63,865 nucleotides of DNA from Companilactobacillus mindensis DSM 14500 (GTDB lineage: Bacteria; Bacillota; Bacilli; Lactobacillales; Lactobacillaceae), in assembly GCF_001434275.1 (NCBI RefSeq), contig NZ_AZEZ01000003.1, positions 1-63,865 of the forward strand, read 5' to 3'. Within the stretch, counting starts at the first letter, position 1. Every line of letters begins with the position of its first letter. Below the pieces are notes generated by a model. The model was not told where the DNA came from. It did no database searches and worked only from the letters and a program-made list of their open reading frames with translations. Position numbers and translations under genes: made by a program. Below are positions 7,969-16,391 of this stretch, in pieces.

Positions 7969-8121
7969 TTAATCTCCTAATTCAACTTTTTCAACATGTG
8001 AACCACCCTCATATAAATCTGAATATGGCCTATCATAAACATGAGGATTACTATTTTCTTTTACATATTTTTCTGCCTCCAACAATTCGGGATTTTCGCA
8101 GATATTTAATAATTCATCCAT
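7969..8121 (-). CDS. small acidic phage protein, unknown
   Basis: A 50-residue acidic protein (starts MDELLNICENPELLEAEKYV) lying in the 156-nt space between two annotated genes and in the same direction. It fits end to end with both, typical of a packed phage operon. No family recognised. Confidence 0.5.
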   Translation of the reverse strand: MDELLNICENPELLEAEKYVKENSNPHVYDRPYSDLYEGGSHVEKVELGD

Positions 8122-8122
8122 G

Positions 8123-8605
8123 TTACTCAACCTTCACAAGTCTAAAGCGGTCTGTATGTTTTCTAAGCTTGTATTTTTCGGTATGATAGTATCTAATTGA
8201 TTGGACTGTTTTGTGTGTTAATTCAGCAAGCTCTTCGAATGTTCCCACCCCGATGTAATCACCGTTTTTAAACATTTTATATTTGAAATTTCTACGTTTT
8301 TTTCTCTTATCATCGAAGGTGTGCCAGATAGTATCATCAAGATATCCGTCATTGATGTATGTTTGCAGTCTGTATTCTTTGATTTCTAAAATGTCGGCAA
8401 TTTCTTGCTTAGTCAATTTTGAATTTAATAGTTTCTGCGCAACTTTTAGATCAATCCCAAGGGGAGACCTATTTTCAATAGGATCGTTCCCGTCATTTAA
8501 GAATTTTCTAATCGCTACTAAGCGATTATCGTTAATCGGACACTTGAGTACTGTTCCATATTCGGCTTCGATTTCTAGTACCGTACTTACTACTGCATTA
8601 GTCAT
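8123..8605 (-). CDS. phage HTH protein, unknown role
   Basis: The 160-residue protein has two helix-turn-helix-like segments: SKLTKQEIADILEIKEYRLQ (about 77-96) and GTFEELAELTHKTVQSIRYY (about 121-140). The second looks like the HTH found at the end of phage-associated regulators and homing-type proteins. A GGAGGAAATAGAAA site precedes the ATG. Two DNA-reading segments suggest a DNA-binding role in replication or late control. Not assigned to a named family. Confidence 0.6.
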   Translation of the reverse strand: MTNAVVSTVLEIEAEYGTVLKCPINDNRLVAIRKFLNDGNDPIENRSPLGIDLKVAQKLLNSKLTKQEIADILEIKEYRLQTYINDGYLDDTIWHTFDDKRKKRRNFKYKMFKNGDYIGVGTFEELAELTHKTVQSIRYYHTEKYKLRKHTDRFRLVKVE

Positions 8606-8626
8606 TTTCTATTTCCTCCACAATGC

Positions 8627-8971
8627 TCATGATTTAAATCCATAACCTACCAACTCCTCATCAATGATTTTTAATGCGTCTTCTGGCGAACGTGCTATGC
8701 CGTGAATAATATGATCAGACATCAATTGATTATGAAACTGCATCTGGTCTGGTCGTGGTCTACCTGTTGGTGTTTTAACTTCAAGGTAAAATATCTTACC
8801 GTTTGAAATTTTATATCCGTGTAAATCCGGATAGCCATTTGGTAATCCTGTTTGAAAAAACTTACCGTTTGGTAATCTCACACTACCAACATTTGCCCTA
8901 AATATTCTGCAATTATCTAAACTTACAGCAACGCGAATATCATTTTGAATTTCTTGCTCTGATTTACTCAT
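8627..8971 (-). CDS. VRR-NUC domain nuclease
   Basis: The 114-residue protein has the full VRR-NUC pattern of the PD-(D/E)xK superfamily: SEQEIQNDIRVAV, GLPNGYPDLHGY (catalytic Asp), FYLEVKTPTGRPRPDQMQF (catalytic E-x-K) and a C-terminal helix. In phages these small nucleases accompany SF2 helicases and VapE proteins and probably act on DNA junctions or flaps. The start at 8971 (MSKSEQ) is preferred over a GTG at 8995 that lies inside the iteron region, though neither has a strong binding site. Confidence 0.85.
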   Translation of the reverse strand: MSKSEQEIQNDIRVAVSLDNCRIFRANVGSVRLPNGKFFQTGLPNGYPDLHGYKISNGKIFYLEVKTPTGRPRPDQMQFHNQLMSDHIIHGIARSPEDALKIIDEELVGYGFKS

Positions 8972-8977
8972 AATATT

Positions 8978-9223
8978 TCGTACACTTCGGTACACTAGCT
9001 TGGGACACTATTTCTCTTACTGCCACATAGGATTAACTTCATTTTGACACTGGGACACTAATTTTTCTTATCCCCTATATATACCTAATATATATATATA
9101 TATAACCTATACTACTTATTAGTGTACTTAGTGTCCTTATATTTATATAAGACATGGGGCTCTAAGAGTTTCGACCGGACACTAAGTTAAATATTAGTGT
9201 CCCAATGTGTACACAAGTGTACT
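8978..9223. promoter_or_regulatory. candidate phage replication origin with GGACACTAA iterons
   Basis: This gene-free stretch between vrr-nuc and vapE-like genes holds about nine copies of GGACACTAA or variants in both orientations: 8980, 8990, 9002, 9046, 9052, 9119, 9128, 9177, 9194 and 9214. Two are head-to-tail with exact 9-bp period (9119-9136). Two form a perfect inverted pair (9177-9185 and 9194-9202) around GTTAAATA. A TA-repeat unwinding-type tract lies in the middle (9076-9113). Iterons plus an AT tract beside primase and helicase genes is the classic theta origin layout. Confidence 0.65.
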
Positions 9224-10472
9224 AATCTCTCCTATAACCTCGCTTTGGATGATTTACATAGCTCCAACCAGCTTTATTATCCATAACATATTTAATCTTT
9301 TTAGATAGTCTACGATTCTTAACTAAACTTGTTTCGCCTAAGAACTTTGCTATTTGATTACTGCTAACAAAATCATCAGGATATTTTTCAAGAAAGTATT
9401 CAATCTGCGTTTCTACTTCATCTACATACATGAAGTCTTCACGATACTTAGCTAATTCTTGTTCTTGTTTTCGACTTAAGCCGAAGTCAAAACCATGTTG
9501 ATAATAGCTAACAAATTCACCCCACATTTGATTGATAACTTCATCAGTTAGATCATCAAATGGTGTTTTCTTTTGACGTGTACCATCTACCTTTACGGGC
9601 AAGAATCTACGTTCACCAGTTCTATCTTTTAAATAAGTCATCTCATTAGTTGTTCTAGCTAAAACGAAATTTTTAGGATAGCGGATTGAAGTTTTACCGT
9701 AAGGTGGACGAAATTCCAATTCCTGGGCTGAAACAAATTTCTTTAAACTTTCAAAACTACTATTATTTGTAGCTGTCATTTCATCATCATTAGCAATCAA
9801 TGATCGCAACATAACTCCGAAATTATCCTTATCCTTGAAGTCTGTGAACTGATCTGTGTACCATTCACGTGCCATTTTTCTAAGAAATGTAGTTTTACCA
9901 GCTCCTTGTCCTCCTACTAAATCAAGAACAAAGTCAAACTTAGTTTCAGGCTCATAAGCCTTAGCAACTGCACCAACGAAAAATATTTTTGTTATCAATG
10001 TGGTAATATCGGATTTTTCTACCCCTAAAAAAGTCGGTAAGAAATCATCAACTCTGTGTTTACCATCCCACTGTGTATAAACAAAGTCGAAATAATCAAC
10101 CACAGGGTTGTACCTACGCTTACGGGCGTCATTTACTACAGCCATTTGAAATAGATTTCTATTAAATAACAAGTGGTAGTTATCTTCGATATATCTAAGG
10201 ATTGATGGATCATAGTCATCTAACATTTGTCCTTTATCAATTCTTAAATCAGGTACATCTTTAACCACTCCAATTTCATGTGTGAAGTCATTAAATGCAA
10301 AGATGTTTCTTAACACTTTGTCATGTTCCAGTATCAAACCAATATTTTTTAAACTGTTTGTTTTAATATTATCTTTTTCGTTTAATTCAAAATCTAATGG
10401 CATTTGTACTACTTTATTTTCATGTTGCATTTTGGATAATTTACTTATACTACTTTTCAATTTTGCTTCCAA
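9222..10472 (-). CDS. VapE-type superfamily 3-like replication helicase
   Basis: The 416-residue protein has the virulence-associated-E core: QWDGKHRVDDFLPTFLGV, a Walker A GGQGAGKTTFLRKMA, the Walker-B/sensor block IANDDEMTATNNSSFESLKKFV, and RFLPVKVDG. These proteins are ring helicases that work with a primase in phage and island replication. It overlaps the prim-pol gene, and the likely origin sits at its 3' end. The start shown is TTG at 10472, with GGGAGGC 13 nt upstream; an ATG at 10430 is an alternative. Confidence 0.87.
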   Translation of the reverse strand: MEAKLKSSISKLSKMQHENKVVQMPLDFELNEKDNIKTNSLKNIGLILEHDKVLRNIFAFNDFTHEIGVVKDVPDLRIDKGQMLDDYDPSILRYIEDNYHLLFNRNLFQMAVVNDARKRRYNPVVDYFDFVYTQWDGKHRVDDFLPTFLGVEKSDITTLITKIFFVGAVAKAYEPETKFDFVLDLVGGQGAGKTTFLRKMAREWYTDQFTDFKDKDNFGVMLRSLIANDDEMTATNNSSFESLKKFVSAQELEFRPPYGKTSIRYPKNFVLARTTNEMTYLKDRTGERRFLPVKVDGTRQKKTPFDDLTDEVINQMWGEFVSYYQHGFDFGLSRKQEQELAKYREDFMYVDEVETQIEYFLEKYPDDFVSSNQIAKFLGETSLVKNRRLSKKIKYVMDNKAGWSYVNHPKRGYRRD

Positions 10473-11277
10473 TAGAATTTAGAGCCTCCCTTCTTTTAAT
10501 TTCTTTTTGAACCATTGATTCAAAAGTTCGTTCAAACTCTTTAGCTGGTAATGACTTAGATGTATTCTCGTTCGCCTGTTTAGCAAGTTCGTATGCTGTT
10601 TCTACTTCTACATTGCGGAATAGTAACCCACCCACAAAACTCGCTAGGGCGTTATTTCTACCACCAGTTTCGCCTAAGCCATTAACTATTGATTCAAACA
10701 ATTCAGACGTTGCTGTTTTCTCATCACTAAATTGATAATTACCTGGTTGATAGTTTGATTTATTGACTGGTCGTTTATTGATTAGTTCAATTAATTCACG
10801 GCTTGGTGTCACAATCGGATTGTGATTAAACCACGTATACCTCTTACCATTTCGTTCACTAGGTGCGATCATGAAATAATTATTAACGTGAGCTTTAACA
10901 TCGACTCCTGGAAGCCATCCAATGTGTTGAGACATATCTATATCAGGACGTTTAAAATAAATCATTTGTCTACCACCACTAGAAGTAGTCTGTTCAAGCG
11001 TTGGTATCAATAGATCCTTATGCTCATATTCTTCAATTGATTTAAATCCATCGTGTCCATGAGCTTCCTTAGTATCTATATCAACTACAAATATGTTTAT
11101 TGTTCTAATAGCTATTTGTGCATACGGAAATTGTTTCCATAGTTGTCTAACCTCATCGGGGTTTAAAGGTGGCTTATCTGCAAAAGTGATTAGTGGTTTC
11201 TTATCTAACATTGGAAGGACACTTAAACCTTTTTCGGCATAAGCGACTGCGTAATTAACAAGATTTCTCATAATCAT
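10450..11277 (-). CDS. bifunctional DNA primase/polymerase (prim-pol)
   Basis: The 275-residue protein begins with AVAYAEKGLSVLPMLDKKPL and has FVVDIDTKEAHGHDG (metal-binding acidic pair), TSSGGRQMIYF and VDVKAHVNNYFMIAPSERNGK, the archaeo-eukaryotic primase-type prim-pol fold. It would prime DNA at the origin and overlaps the vapE-like gene by 23 nt. The C-terminal third is a primase-C-like helical region. Start codons at 11277 and 11271 are both possible inside the end of the upstream gene. Confidence 0.87.
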   Translation of the reverse strand: MIMRNLVNYAVAYAEKGLSVLPMLDKKPLITFADKPPLNPDEVRQLWKQFPYAQIAIRTINIFVVDIDTKEAHGHDGFKSIEEYEHKDLLIPTLEQTTSSGGRQMIYFKRPDIDMSQHIGWLPGVDVKAHVNNYFMIAPSERNGKRYTWFNHNPIVTPSRELIELINKRPVNKSNYQPGNYQFSDEKTATSELFESIVNGLGETGGRNNALASFVGGLLFRNVEVETAYELAKQANENTSKSLPAKEFERTFESMVQKEIKRREALNSIGSKIEK

Positions 11278-11749
11278 ATTTTTCTAAGATAGGTTTAAAA
11301 TATTTTTCTTCGGCTTCTTTACGAGCGTTGATTGCATCTTGTTTATTTTTAAAACTTTTATCCAAAAGTAGATTGCCTTTCAAAGTCAATCGTGCCACCC
11401 ATAGTTGATAACGCTTGTCCCAACGGACTCCTGTGATACCACTTTTATTATCACTTCTTGGTGTAATAGCAGTTAGTTTGAATAAGTCTGTTCCTTCAAC
11501 TCGTACTTTGTTACGTTTACATCTGGCCTGATTGAAATTATTTTGTTTCGTTTCAAGTCCTAAGCAGCCACAGCTTTGCGTGGTCCCATATGTAAGACAT
11601 CTAGCATTTATAGATTTGCTATTCCCACAATCACACTTACATTTCCAATATGTACCGTTGCTATGTTTTTTCTTTTGAGTTTCATAATCTCTTTCAATAA
11701 CGGTTAAACGGCCAAATCTTTTACCGGTTAAATCAATAACTCTACCCAT
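11255..11749 (-). CDS. phage AP2-domain protein with zinc-ribbon-like N-terminus
   Basis: A 164-residue protein. The N-terminal part (GRVIDLTGKRFGRLTVIER, then WKCKCDCGNSKSINARCL, TQSCGCL) has two Cys pairs of the type found before HNH or AP2 domains in phage proteins. The C-terminal part (SGITGVRWDKRYQLWVARL, then DAINARKEAEEKYF) is an AP2-like DNA-binding domain. No HNH catalytic core remains, so it may be a homing-endonuclease relative kept as a DNA-binding protein. GCGAGGTGAGTATT before 11749 fixes the start. Confidence 0.75.
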   Translation of the reverse strand: MGRVIDLTGKRFGRLTVIERDYETQKKKHSNGTYWKCKCDCGNSKSINARCLTYGTTQSCGCLGLETKQNNFNQARCKRNKVRVEGTDLFKLTAITPRSDNKSGITGVRWDKRYQLWVARLTLKGNLLLDKSFKNKQDAINARKEAEEKYFKPILEKYDYEKSC

Positions 11750-11816
11750 AATACTCACCTCGCATTTATCGGGCATTCCACCCATTCGGCATATACGATA
11801 CTGCGATATTTACTTT

Positions 11817-12329
11817 TTAAAATGGAACGTCGTCATCTGAAACTTCTGGTGTATCTTTAGCATCAAATGGATCTTCTTTAATTTCTTCAAATTCATATTC
11901 CTTATATGGATATTGAGGCTTTTTTTTATTTTCACTAAGCTTTAAAGTCATCTTAAATTGTTTACCAATTGCTTTACTAAATTCATGTACCATAATTTGC
12001 ATACTATCCCAAGCGTCGTCAGAAATAGCTACTCCTAAAACCGCTGCTAAACGTGCTACGGTTTTGATGTTTCTATCGATTACGAAATCGGGCAAAGGTT
12101 GACCCTTAGATGTGACTTCATCTAAACCAATGTTGATGAATTCGATACGTCCTGTGTTGTCACCTTCAATAACTTGAGCTTTCATGCTTAGTTGTCCGTA
12201 ATCGGATTCTTGTACATTTTCAACTGCCATATGATAATCGCCGGATGGTAGTCCTGGATACCCGTTGATTTCGTCCTTTGTTGCATCAAAATTGCTCATT
12301 ACGTTTTTAGCTCTATCTCTTAAACTCAT
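11817..12329 (-). CDS. DUF669 phage protein, probable ssDNA-binding partner
   Basis: The 170-residue protein matches the DUF669 pattern (GLPSGDYHMAVENVQESDYG, NTGRIEFINIGL, FKMTLKLSENKKKPQYPYKEY) and ends in an acidic tail (FDAKDTPEVSDDDVPF). Acidic C-termini are typical of single-strand binding proteins. It directly follows the Sak4-like ATPase gene, as in many siphovirus replication modules, which supports a role in recombination or replication. Confidence 0.82.
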   Translation of the reverse strand: MSLRDRAKNVMSNFDATKDEINGYPGLPSGDYHMAVENVQESDYGQLSMKAQVIEGDNTGRIEFINIGLDEVTSKGQPLPDFVIDRNIKTVARLAAVLGVAISDDAWDSMQIMVHEFSKAIGKQFKMTLKLSENKKKPQYPYKEYEFEEIKEDPFDAKDTPEVSDDDVPF

Positions 12330-12332
12330 TGG

Positions 12333-13058
12333 TTATTTACCATCCTTATTAGTTGTTGTTGTTTGTACGTCTTTAACGAGCGCCCCCGGTATTGCCATTA
12401 AAATTCTTAAAATTTGTGGATCATCAATTTCAGATTGTTTGTATTTACGTCTGATGTCTGTAACTGTTCTTAGATAGTTATGACCTAAGTGCTGTGTTCG
12501 AATAACTAAGTCGCAGTTACCATTTACGACGTTGTAATACTTTTGCTTTAATGCGGGTGATGCGACACTAACGCCATCTTCCATTTTGGAATTCTCACGA
12601 CTGATATATATGATGTTCATTGGCAAAGCCTTTAAATTCATAACTAATTCTTGAAGCATTGAGTCAAATAATCCCCAACCTTTTCCATAAGGAACATCGC
12701 CAATAAACTTCACGTGATATTCGGCACAAATTGCTTGATCTAGTAACGTGCATACGTCTTCAATCACATCAATTACCACAGTTTTAAACGTATTCGATTC
12801 AGTTCCTAGAGCCAAAATATATTTGTCTAAGGTGTCAATTGCCGATGTAACAATATTGCCTTTTGCATCAAAAGTATTTTTTAACTGTACGCTCGGTCTT
12901 GTTCCGGAATTTTTTTCATTATCATCAGTGCTAAACACAAAAGAGTCTGGAAATGCGGAGGCTAGATAACTTTTTCCGGACATGGTAGCACCCCAGATAA
13001 AGAAGTTACGTGGTGCATAATGTGGCGTATGCGGTTTGTTTTCAGGTAAAATTGACAA
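12333..13058 (-). CDS. Sak4-like phage nucleotide-binding ATPase (AAA_24)
   Basis: The 241-residue RecA-fold ATPase has Walker A WGATMSGKSYLASAFP and Walker B VVIDVIEDVCTLLD, and matches phage Sak4-type single-strand annealing recombinases. A TTG at 13058 is chosen because AAGGGGGTTATAAA lies directly upstream; a GTG at 13085 would overlap the upstream gene more deeply. It is followed at once by DUF669, a common Sak4 partner. Confidence 0.82.
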   Translation of the reverse strand: MSILPENKPHTPHYAPRNFFIWGATMSGKSYLASAFPDSFVFSTDDNEKNSGTRPSVQLKNTFDAKGNIVTSAIDTLDKYILALGTESNTFKTVVIDVIEDVCTLLDQAICAEYHVKFIGDVPYGKGWGLFDSMLQELVMNLKALPMNIIYISRENSKMEDGVSVASPALKQKYYNVVNGNCDLVIRTQHLGHNYLRTVTDIRRKYKQSEIDDPQILRILMAIPGALVKDVQTTTTNKDGK

Positions 13059-13059
13059 T

Positions 13060-13305
13060 TTATAACCCCCTTGTTGAATATTCACACAATATTTTTAAAA
13101 GCTTTGCTTCATTCTTACCAACACCGTTAAACATCGTATTAACACGACATTGAAGCATTAATGAAACTTTAGCAATCGGCTTTGAGCCGTCCATTTTATA
13201 AACCCACAATTGTTGATTAGGTCTGTCGAGGTGACTTGATGCTAGTTCAGTTCTGTAACCTAATTTATTAATTTCTTGAATCAAAACTTCTGTGGTTCGT
13301 TTCAT
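13060..13305 (-). CDS. small phage protein, unknown
   Basis: An 81-residue protein (starts MKRTTEVLIQEINKLGYRTE) sharing a 4-nt ATGA overlap with the helicase gene. It has a short alpha/beta pattern with a TRGL end and no recognised motif. Its position between the helicase and the Sak4-like ATPase suggests an accessory replication role. Confidence 0.6.
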   Translation of the reverse strand: MKRTTEVLIQEINKLGYRTELASSHLDRPNQQLWVYKMDGSKPIAKVSLMLQCRVNTMFNGVGKNEAKLLKILCEYSTRGL

Positions 13306-14673
13306 TTAATAAATCCTCTTTTCTTAGCGTAGAAGTAACTCCAACCAGGTTTGTAACCTTTGAACTTACCAAACGCTCGTATTTCTTCAAAACTCTTTAA
13401 TTCACTAGCCTTTTTGTCAGCAACATTCGCCGTTAAGTTGTCTTCCATAATCAATTTAGCTTTACGAATTCGTTCTTCTTTAACCTTTTCAAGTTTGGCT
13501 TCTTCAACTACTTCTAATACCTTTTCTTCGGTCAATTCAGCGCCGCAGAACGGACATTTATCACCTTTACGATAGAATGTAGCAAAACACATTGGACACG
13601 TTGTAACGGGCTTAATATCGCTTCTGCCATCATTGCTTTTAGATTTATCTTTGCCGTCCAAAGTCCAATTGTGTGGTTGCGTTGGTAGTCCAAACCTATT
13701 CACATTTCCAACGTGATCAATGATTATTGCTGTCTTACCTTTACGTGGATTCATGCAACGCATTGCAAATTGTAAATACAACGACAATGATTGTGTCGGT
13801 CGTAGCATGATTACACAATCAACATTGGGTAGGTCTAAACCCTCTGTAAACAGTTCGGCATTGGTAACTACTTGTATTTTTCCATTACGATAATCTTTAA
13901 TAATAGAATTACGTTCATCTTTAGGAGTATTGCCACTCACAGCTCTTGCTACTACTCCATTGTGGTTGAGTTCATCGGCCAATCTTTCAGCACTAGCAAC
14001 GTTGTATGTATAAGCAATTGCTTGCTTGTTACCAGCTAATTTTCTGAAAGTTTTAACTGCATTTCCATATACCTTGGGTTTAAAAGCTTGTTCAACTGAT
14101 TTCTCATCAAACTCACCGTTTCTTTTAGTTTTAAGTTGTGAAACATCTAATTGAACTGGAGCATAGTAGTCAACTGGTGCCAGGAATCCATCCTTAATCA
14201 ATTGTTTTATTGAGTTTCCTAGTATCAAGTCGTCTGCTATGTCATCAAAGCCTTTGCCATCCAGTCGATACGGTGTAGCTGTGAATAGTAACTTTAAAGC
14301 ATTGGGGAATTTATCAAGTATTCTTCTATAACTTTTGGCTAAGGCATGGTGTGCCTCGTCCACAAAAATAATAGCGGGCTCCTCTAAGTCATTTACATGA
14401 CGTGTAATTGTTTGAACCATACCTATTTTTGCTAGTGACATGTCCACGTCTTGTGCTTTAAATGTCGCAACTACTTGGTCAACGATTTCCTTACGATGAA
14501 CAACAAACAAAATTCGGTTATGTTTGGCTGTCGCTCTTCGTGCTATTTCAGCCATCAAAACTGTTTTTCCAGTTCTAGGGAGGGGATTGTACGATTATTG
14601 ATCGATGACCCTGGTCAAATGAATCGTAAATCCGTTGTAATTCCTCCAATTGATAGTCCCTTAGGTGAAACAT
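13302..14673 (-). CDS. SF2 DEAD/DEAH-type helicase, split by a +1 frame change
   Basis: The intact protein would be about 457 residues: MFHLRDYQLEELQRIYDSF..., Walker A SPPRTGKTVLM, DEAH box FVDEAHHALA, motif III LFTATPYRLD and motif VI near QFAMRCMNP. A Cys4 zinc ribbon (CPMCF...CPFCG) lies near the end. The first 32 codons (from ATG at 14673) end at a TAG (14575-14577) exactly inside the Walker A region. The rest continues in the +1 frame. The junction reads CCT CCC TAG A, so a +1 slip from CCC to CCU would give RTGKT. It is either a one-base insertion or a programmed frameshift. The upstream start overlaps the Gp157 stop (TAATG). Confidence 0.85.
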
Positions 14674-15149
14674 TATCGAACCGTCATATTGAAAGTTTGA
14701 ATAAGCCGACCATCTCCGACTGTCTTTCCTTTTAGTAAAGCATCTTTAACTTTGGATCTATTCATAGTGGGTTTTTGGTCGTAAAACTCTGCCGGAACCG
14801 TTGACGGTGTTACTTTAACTTCAGATTTAAATGTTCCTGGAACACTATATGTATGATTAGGCGTTTTAACCTTAGTTCGACCGCTTGCGTTAATACTTGC
14901 GGCGACTAAGTCCCGAATGTATGAAATGCTTTTACCGATTGCCTTTTTACGAGCCTGTAAGCGTTTAATCTCTGCATTAATCCCGTCCTCGTCTGACTTT
15001 AAGTTAGTGGTTAAATCCATGCAGCCATCGTATTCACTATCTAAAGTTAGTTTGATTGAATTTGCAGTATCGTTAAACGTGGTAGGATCAATGTCGTCTG
15101 CATGTTCTTGAAGTTCTAACAATTTTCCTGTTAGCTTATAAACACTCAT
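14673..15149 (-). CDS. Gp157-type siphovirus protein
   Basis: A 158-residue, strongly helical protein: an N-terminal coiled coil, a basic RLQARKKAIGKSISYIRD helix and a C-terminal strand domain ending FNMTVR. This is the pattern of the Streptococcus phage Gp157 family, linked to resistance and DNA metabolism modules. GAAGGAGTGCTACAT precedes the ATG at 15149. It begins the replication block together with the helicase. Confidence 0.8.
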   Translation of the reverse strand: MSVYKLTGKLLELQEHADDIDPTTFNDTANSIKLTLDSEYDGCMDLTTNLKSDEDGINAEIKRLQARKKAIGKSISYIRDLVAASINASGRTKVKTPNHTYSVPGTFKSEVKVTPSTVPAEFYDQKPTMNRSKVKDALLKGKTVGDGRLIQTFNMTVR

Positions 15150-15188
15150 ATGTAGCACTCCTTCTTTGTGATATAATTTAACTAATAG

Positions 15189-15377
15189 CTAGTTAATGTA
15201 TGCGCCTTTGCTGATTGCGCTCAGCAGGGCGTTTTTTTGTTGCTCTAATTTACTGCCTGCTGCTAAATATTTAGCTCGATTATGTTCAGACATAACAAAT
15301 CTAAATATCAATTGTCGGTTTCGATAATGGATTGAAGCCATAATCACCCTGTTGACGTGTTCACTGATTGTTACCAT
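15189..15377 (-). CDS. small phage protein, unknown
   Basis: A 62-residue protein (starts MVTISEHVNRVIM), with a good AAGGGAGGTGAGAGC site. The helical C-terminal half (YLAAGSKLEQQKNALLSAI) is amphipathic. No family recognised. Confidence 0.55.
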   Translation of the reverse strand: MVTISEHVNRVIMASIHYRNRQLIFRFVMSEHNRAKYLAAGSKLEQQKNALLSAISKGAYIN

Positions 15378-15392
15378 GCTCTCACCTCCCTT

Positions 15393-15650
15393 CTATGAGT
15401 AGTAGTGTTCAAAAGCTTCTTTAACTACTGTTTCAGCCCTAGCTTTATCAATCATCAAGTCATCTCGATAATGCTTTAAACGCTCAATATGATAGGCTAT
15501 TGATTTGTTTTCAATTTCTTGGACGTTTTCCACATACTTCTTAGCTTCGTACGTTTCAATCTGTTCGGACTTACGTCCAATTTCTTCGCCGATTCGAACG
15601 AACTCATCTAAGGCATTCTCGATCGCTACCACGTCTTTATTGACATTCAT
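15393..15650 (-). CDS. small coiled-coil phage protein, unknown
   Basis: An 85-residue, all-helical protein with heptad-like spacing (IGRKSEQIETYEAKKY). GGAGGCTAACC precedes the ATG. It overlaps the next upstream gene by 14 nt. No family recognised. Confidence 0.6.
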   Translation of the reverse strand: MNVNKDVVAIENALDEFVRIGEEIGRKSEQIETYEAKKYVENVQEIENKSIAYHIERLKHYRDDLMIDKARAETVVKEAFEHYYS

Positions 15651-15897
15651 GGTTAGCCTCCTGGAATGCTTTAATTAGTTTGCTTTCAATGTCATCATTC
15701 TCAGATTTATAACGGCTGTTCGTGACTTGCAGTCTTAAAATACAATTGCTGTATGCCTCCTCATCGTCTCGACTCTCAGCATTTGCCTGGAGCTGTCTTT
15801 GTTCATCGATTAAGGTTTCAGTGTATTTAATCGTTCTATTCATCTGTTTGTGTTCGGATAGTAATTCACTAAACTCTTTAGAATTCACGTGGTTCAT
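15637..15897 (-). CDS. small coiled-coil phage protein, unknown
   Basis: An 86-residue helical protein. The ATG at 15897 touches the GGGAG site directly, so a GTG at 15888 (9 nt away) may be the true start. Both it and its neighbour look like related short coiled-coil early proteins, but no function is known. Confidence 0.55.
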   Translation of the reverse strand: MNHVNSKEFSELLSEHKQMNRTIKYTETLIDEQRQLQANAESRDDEEAYSNCILRLQVTNSRYKSENDDIESKLIKAFQEANHECQ

Positions 15898-15991
15898 CTC
15901 CCGTCAGTTTGTCATCAATCATGACATCGTAAGGTTCACAATCGCCATTTGGATCATAATCGGCATCCGTTTTAATTTTTAAATTGTCCAT
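15878..15991 (-). CDS. small acidic phage peptide, unknown
   Basis: A 37-residue acidic peptide starting MDNLKIKTDADYDPNGD. GGAGAAATTTAA precedes the ATG. It overlaps the next gene by 20 nt and carries that gene's ribosome binding site inside it. Such overlap fits a coupled early operon. Confidence 0.45.
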   Translation of the reverse strand: MDNLKIKTDADYDPNGDCEPYDVMIDDKLTGDEPREF

Positions 15992-16002
15992 TTAAATTTC
16001 TC

Positions 16003-16125
16003 CTACAAGTCGAAGTCAAAGAACTCTTTTATAAATCCACGTAAACCATGATATTTAGTTAATAGGTATGTAATTGCCCATACTAGAGCTGGTATCACTA
16101 AAATAATTGGTATTCCTATACTCAT
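16003..16125 (-). CDS. single-pass phage membrane peptide
   Basis: A 40-residue peptide (MSIGIPIILVIPALVWAITY and a short basic/acidic tail) with one membrane helix at about 3-22. GGGAGCAAAGTTTT precedes the ATG. It lies in the early operon, so it is more likely a host-takeover or immunity peptide than a holin. Confidence 0.55.
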   Translation of the reverse strand: MSIGIPIILVIPALVWAITYLLTKYHGLRGFIKEFFDFDL

Positions 16126-16151
16126 AAAACTTTGCTCCCACGCTTGTTTTT

Positions 16152-16388
16152 TTATAAATTTTTAATGTAATCGTCTAGTTCATTCGGATCATAAAGCTTG
16201 GTGCCACCTACTATGTGGAATGGAAGACCTGGTAAATTCTCACGAATCGTACTGTCAGCCATGCTTAAATAGTTCGGTAGGTCTTTAGTTCGTAGCCATT
16301 TACGTGTTACAGCTTTAATGACTTGATCTCTCAATATTTGAAACTGTCGTTCACTTAGTAACATTTCAATTGGCCTAATTTCTCCCAT
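16152..16388 (-). CDS. excisionase-like winged-helix protein
   Basis: A 78-residue protein with a MerR/excisionase-like segment: WLRTKDLPNYLSMADSTIRE, then FHIVGGTKLYDPNELDDYI. This is the wing-and-helix layout of phage DNA-binding proteins that read the site as "helix, wing, YD..ELD". GGAGGTCTAAACA precedes the ATG. It could be an excisionase, or another early DNA-binding protein. Confidence 0.6.
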   Translation of the reverse strand: MGEIRPIEMLLSERQFQILRDQVIKAVTRKWLRTKDLPNYLSMADSTIRENLPGLPFHIVGGTKLYDPNELDDYIKNL

Positions 16389-16391
16389 TGT

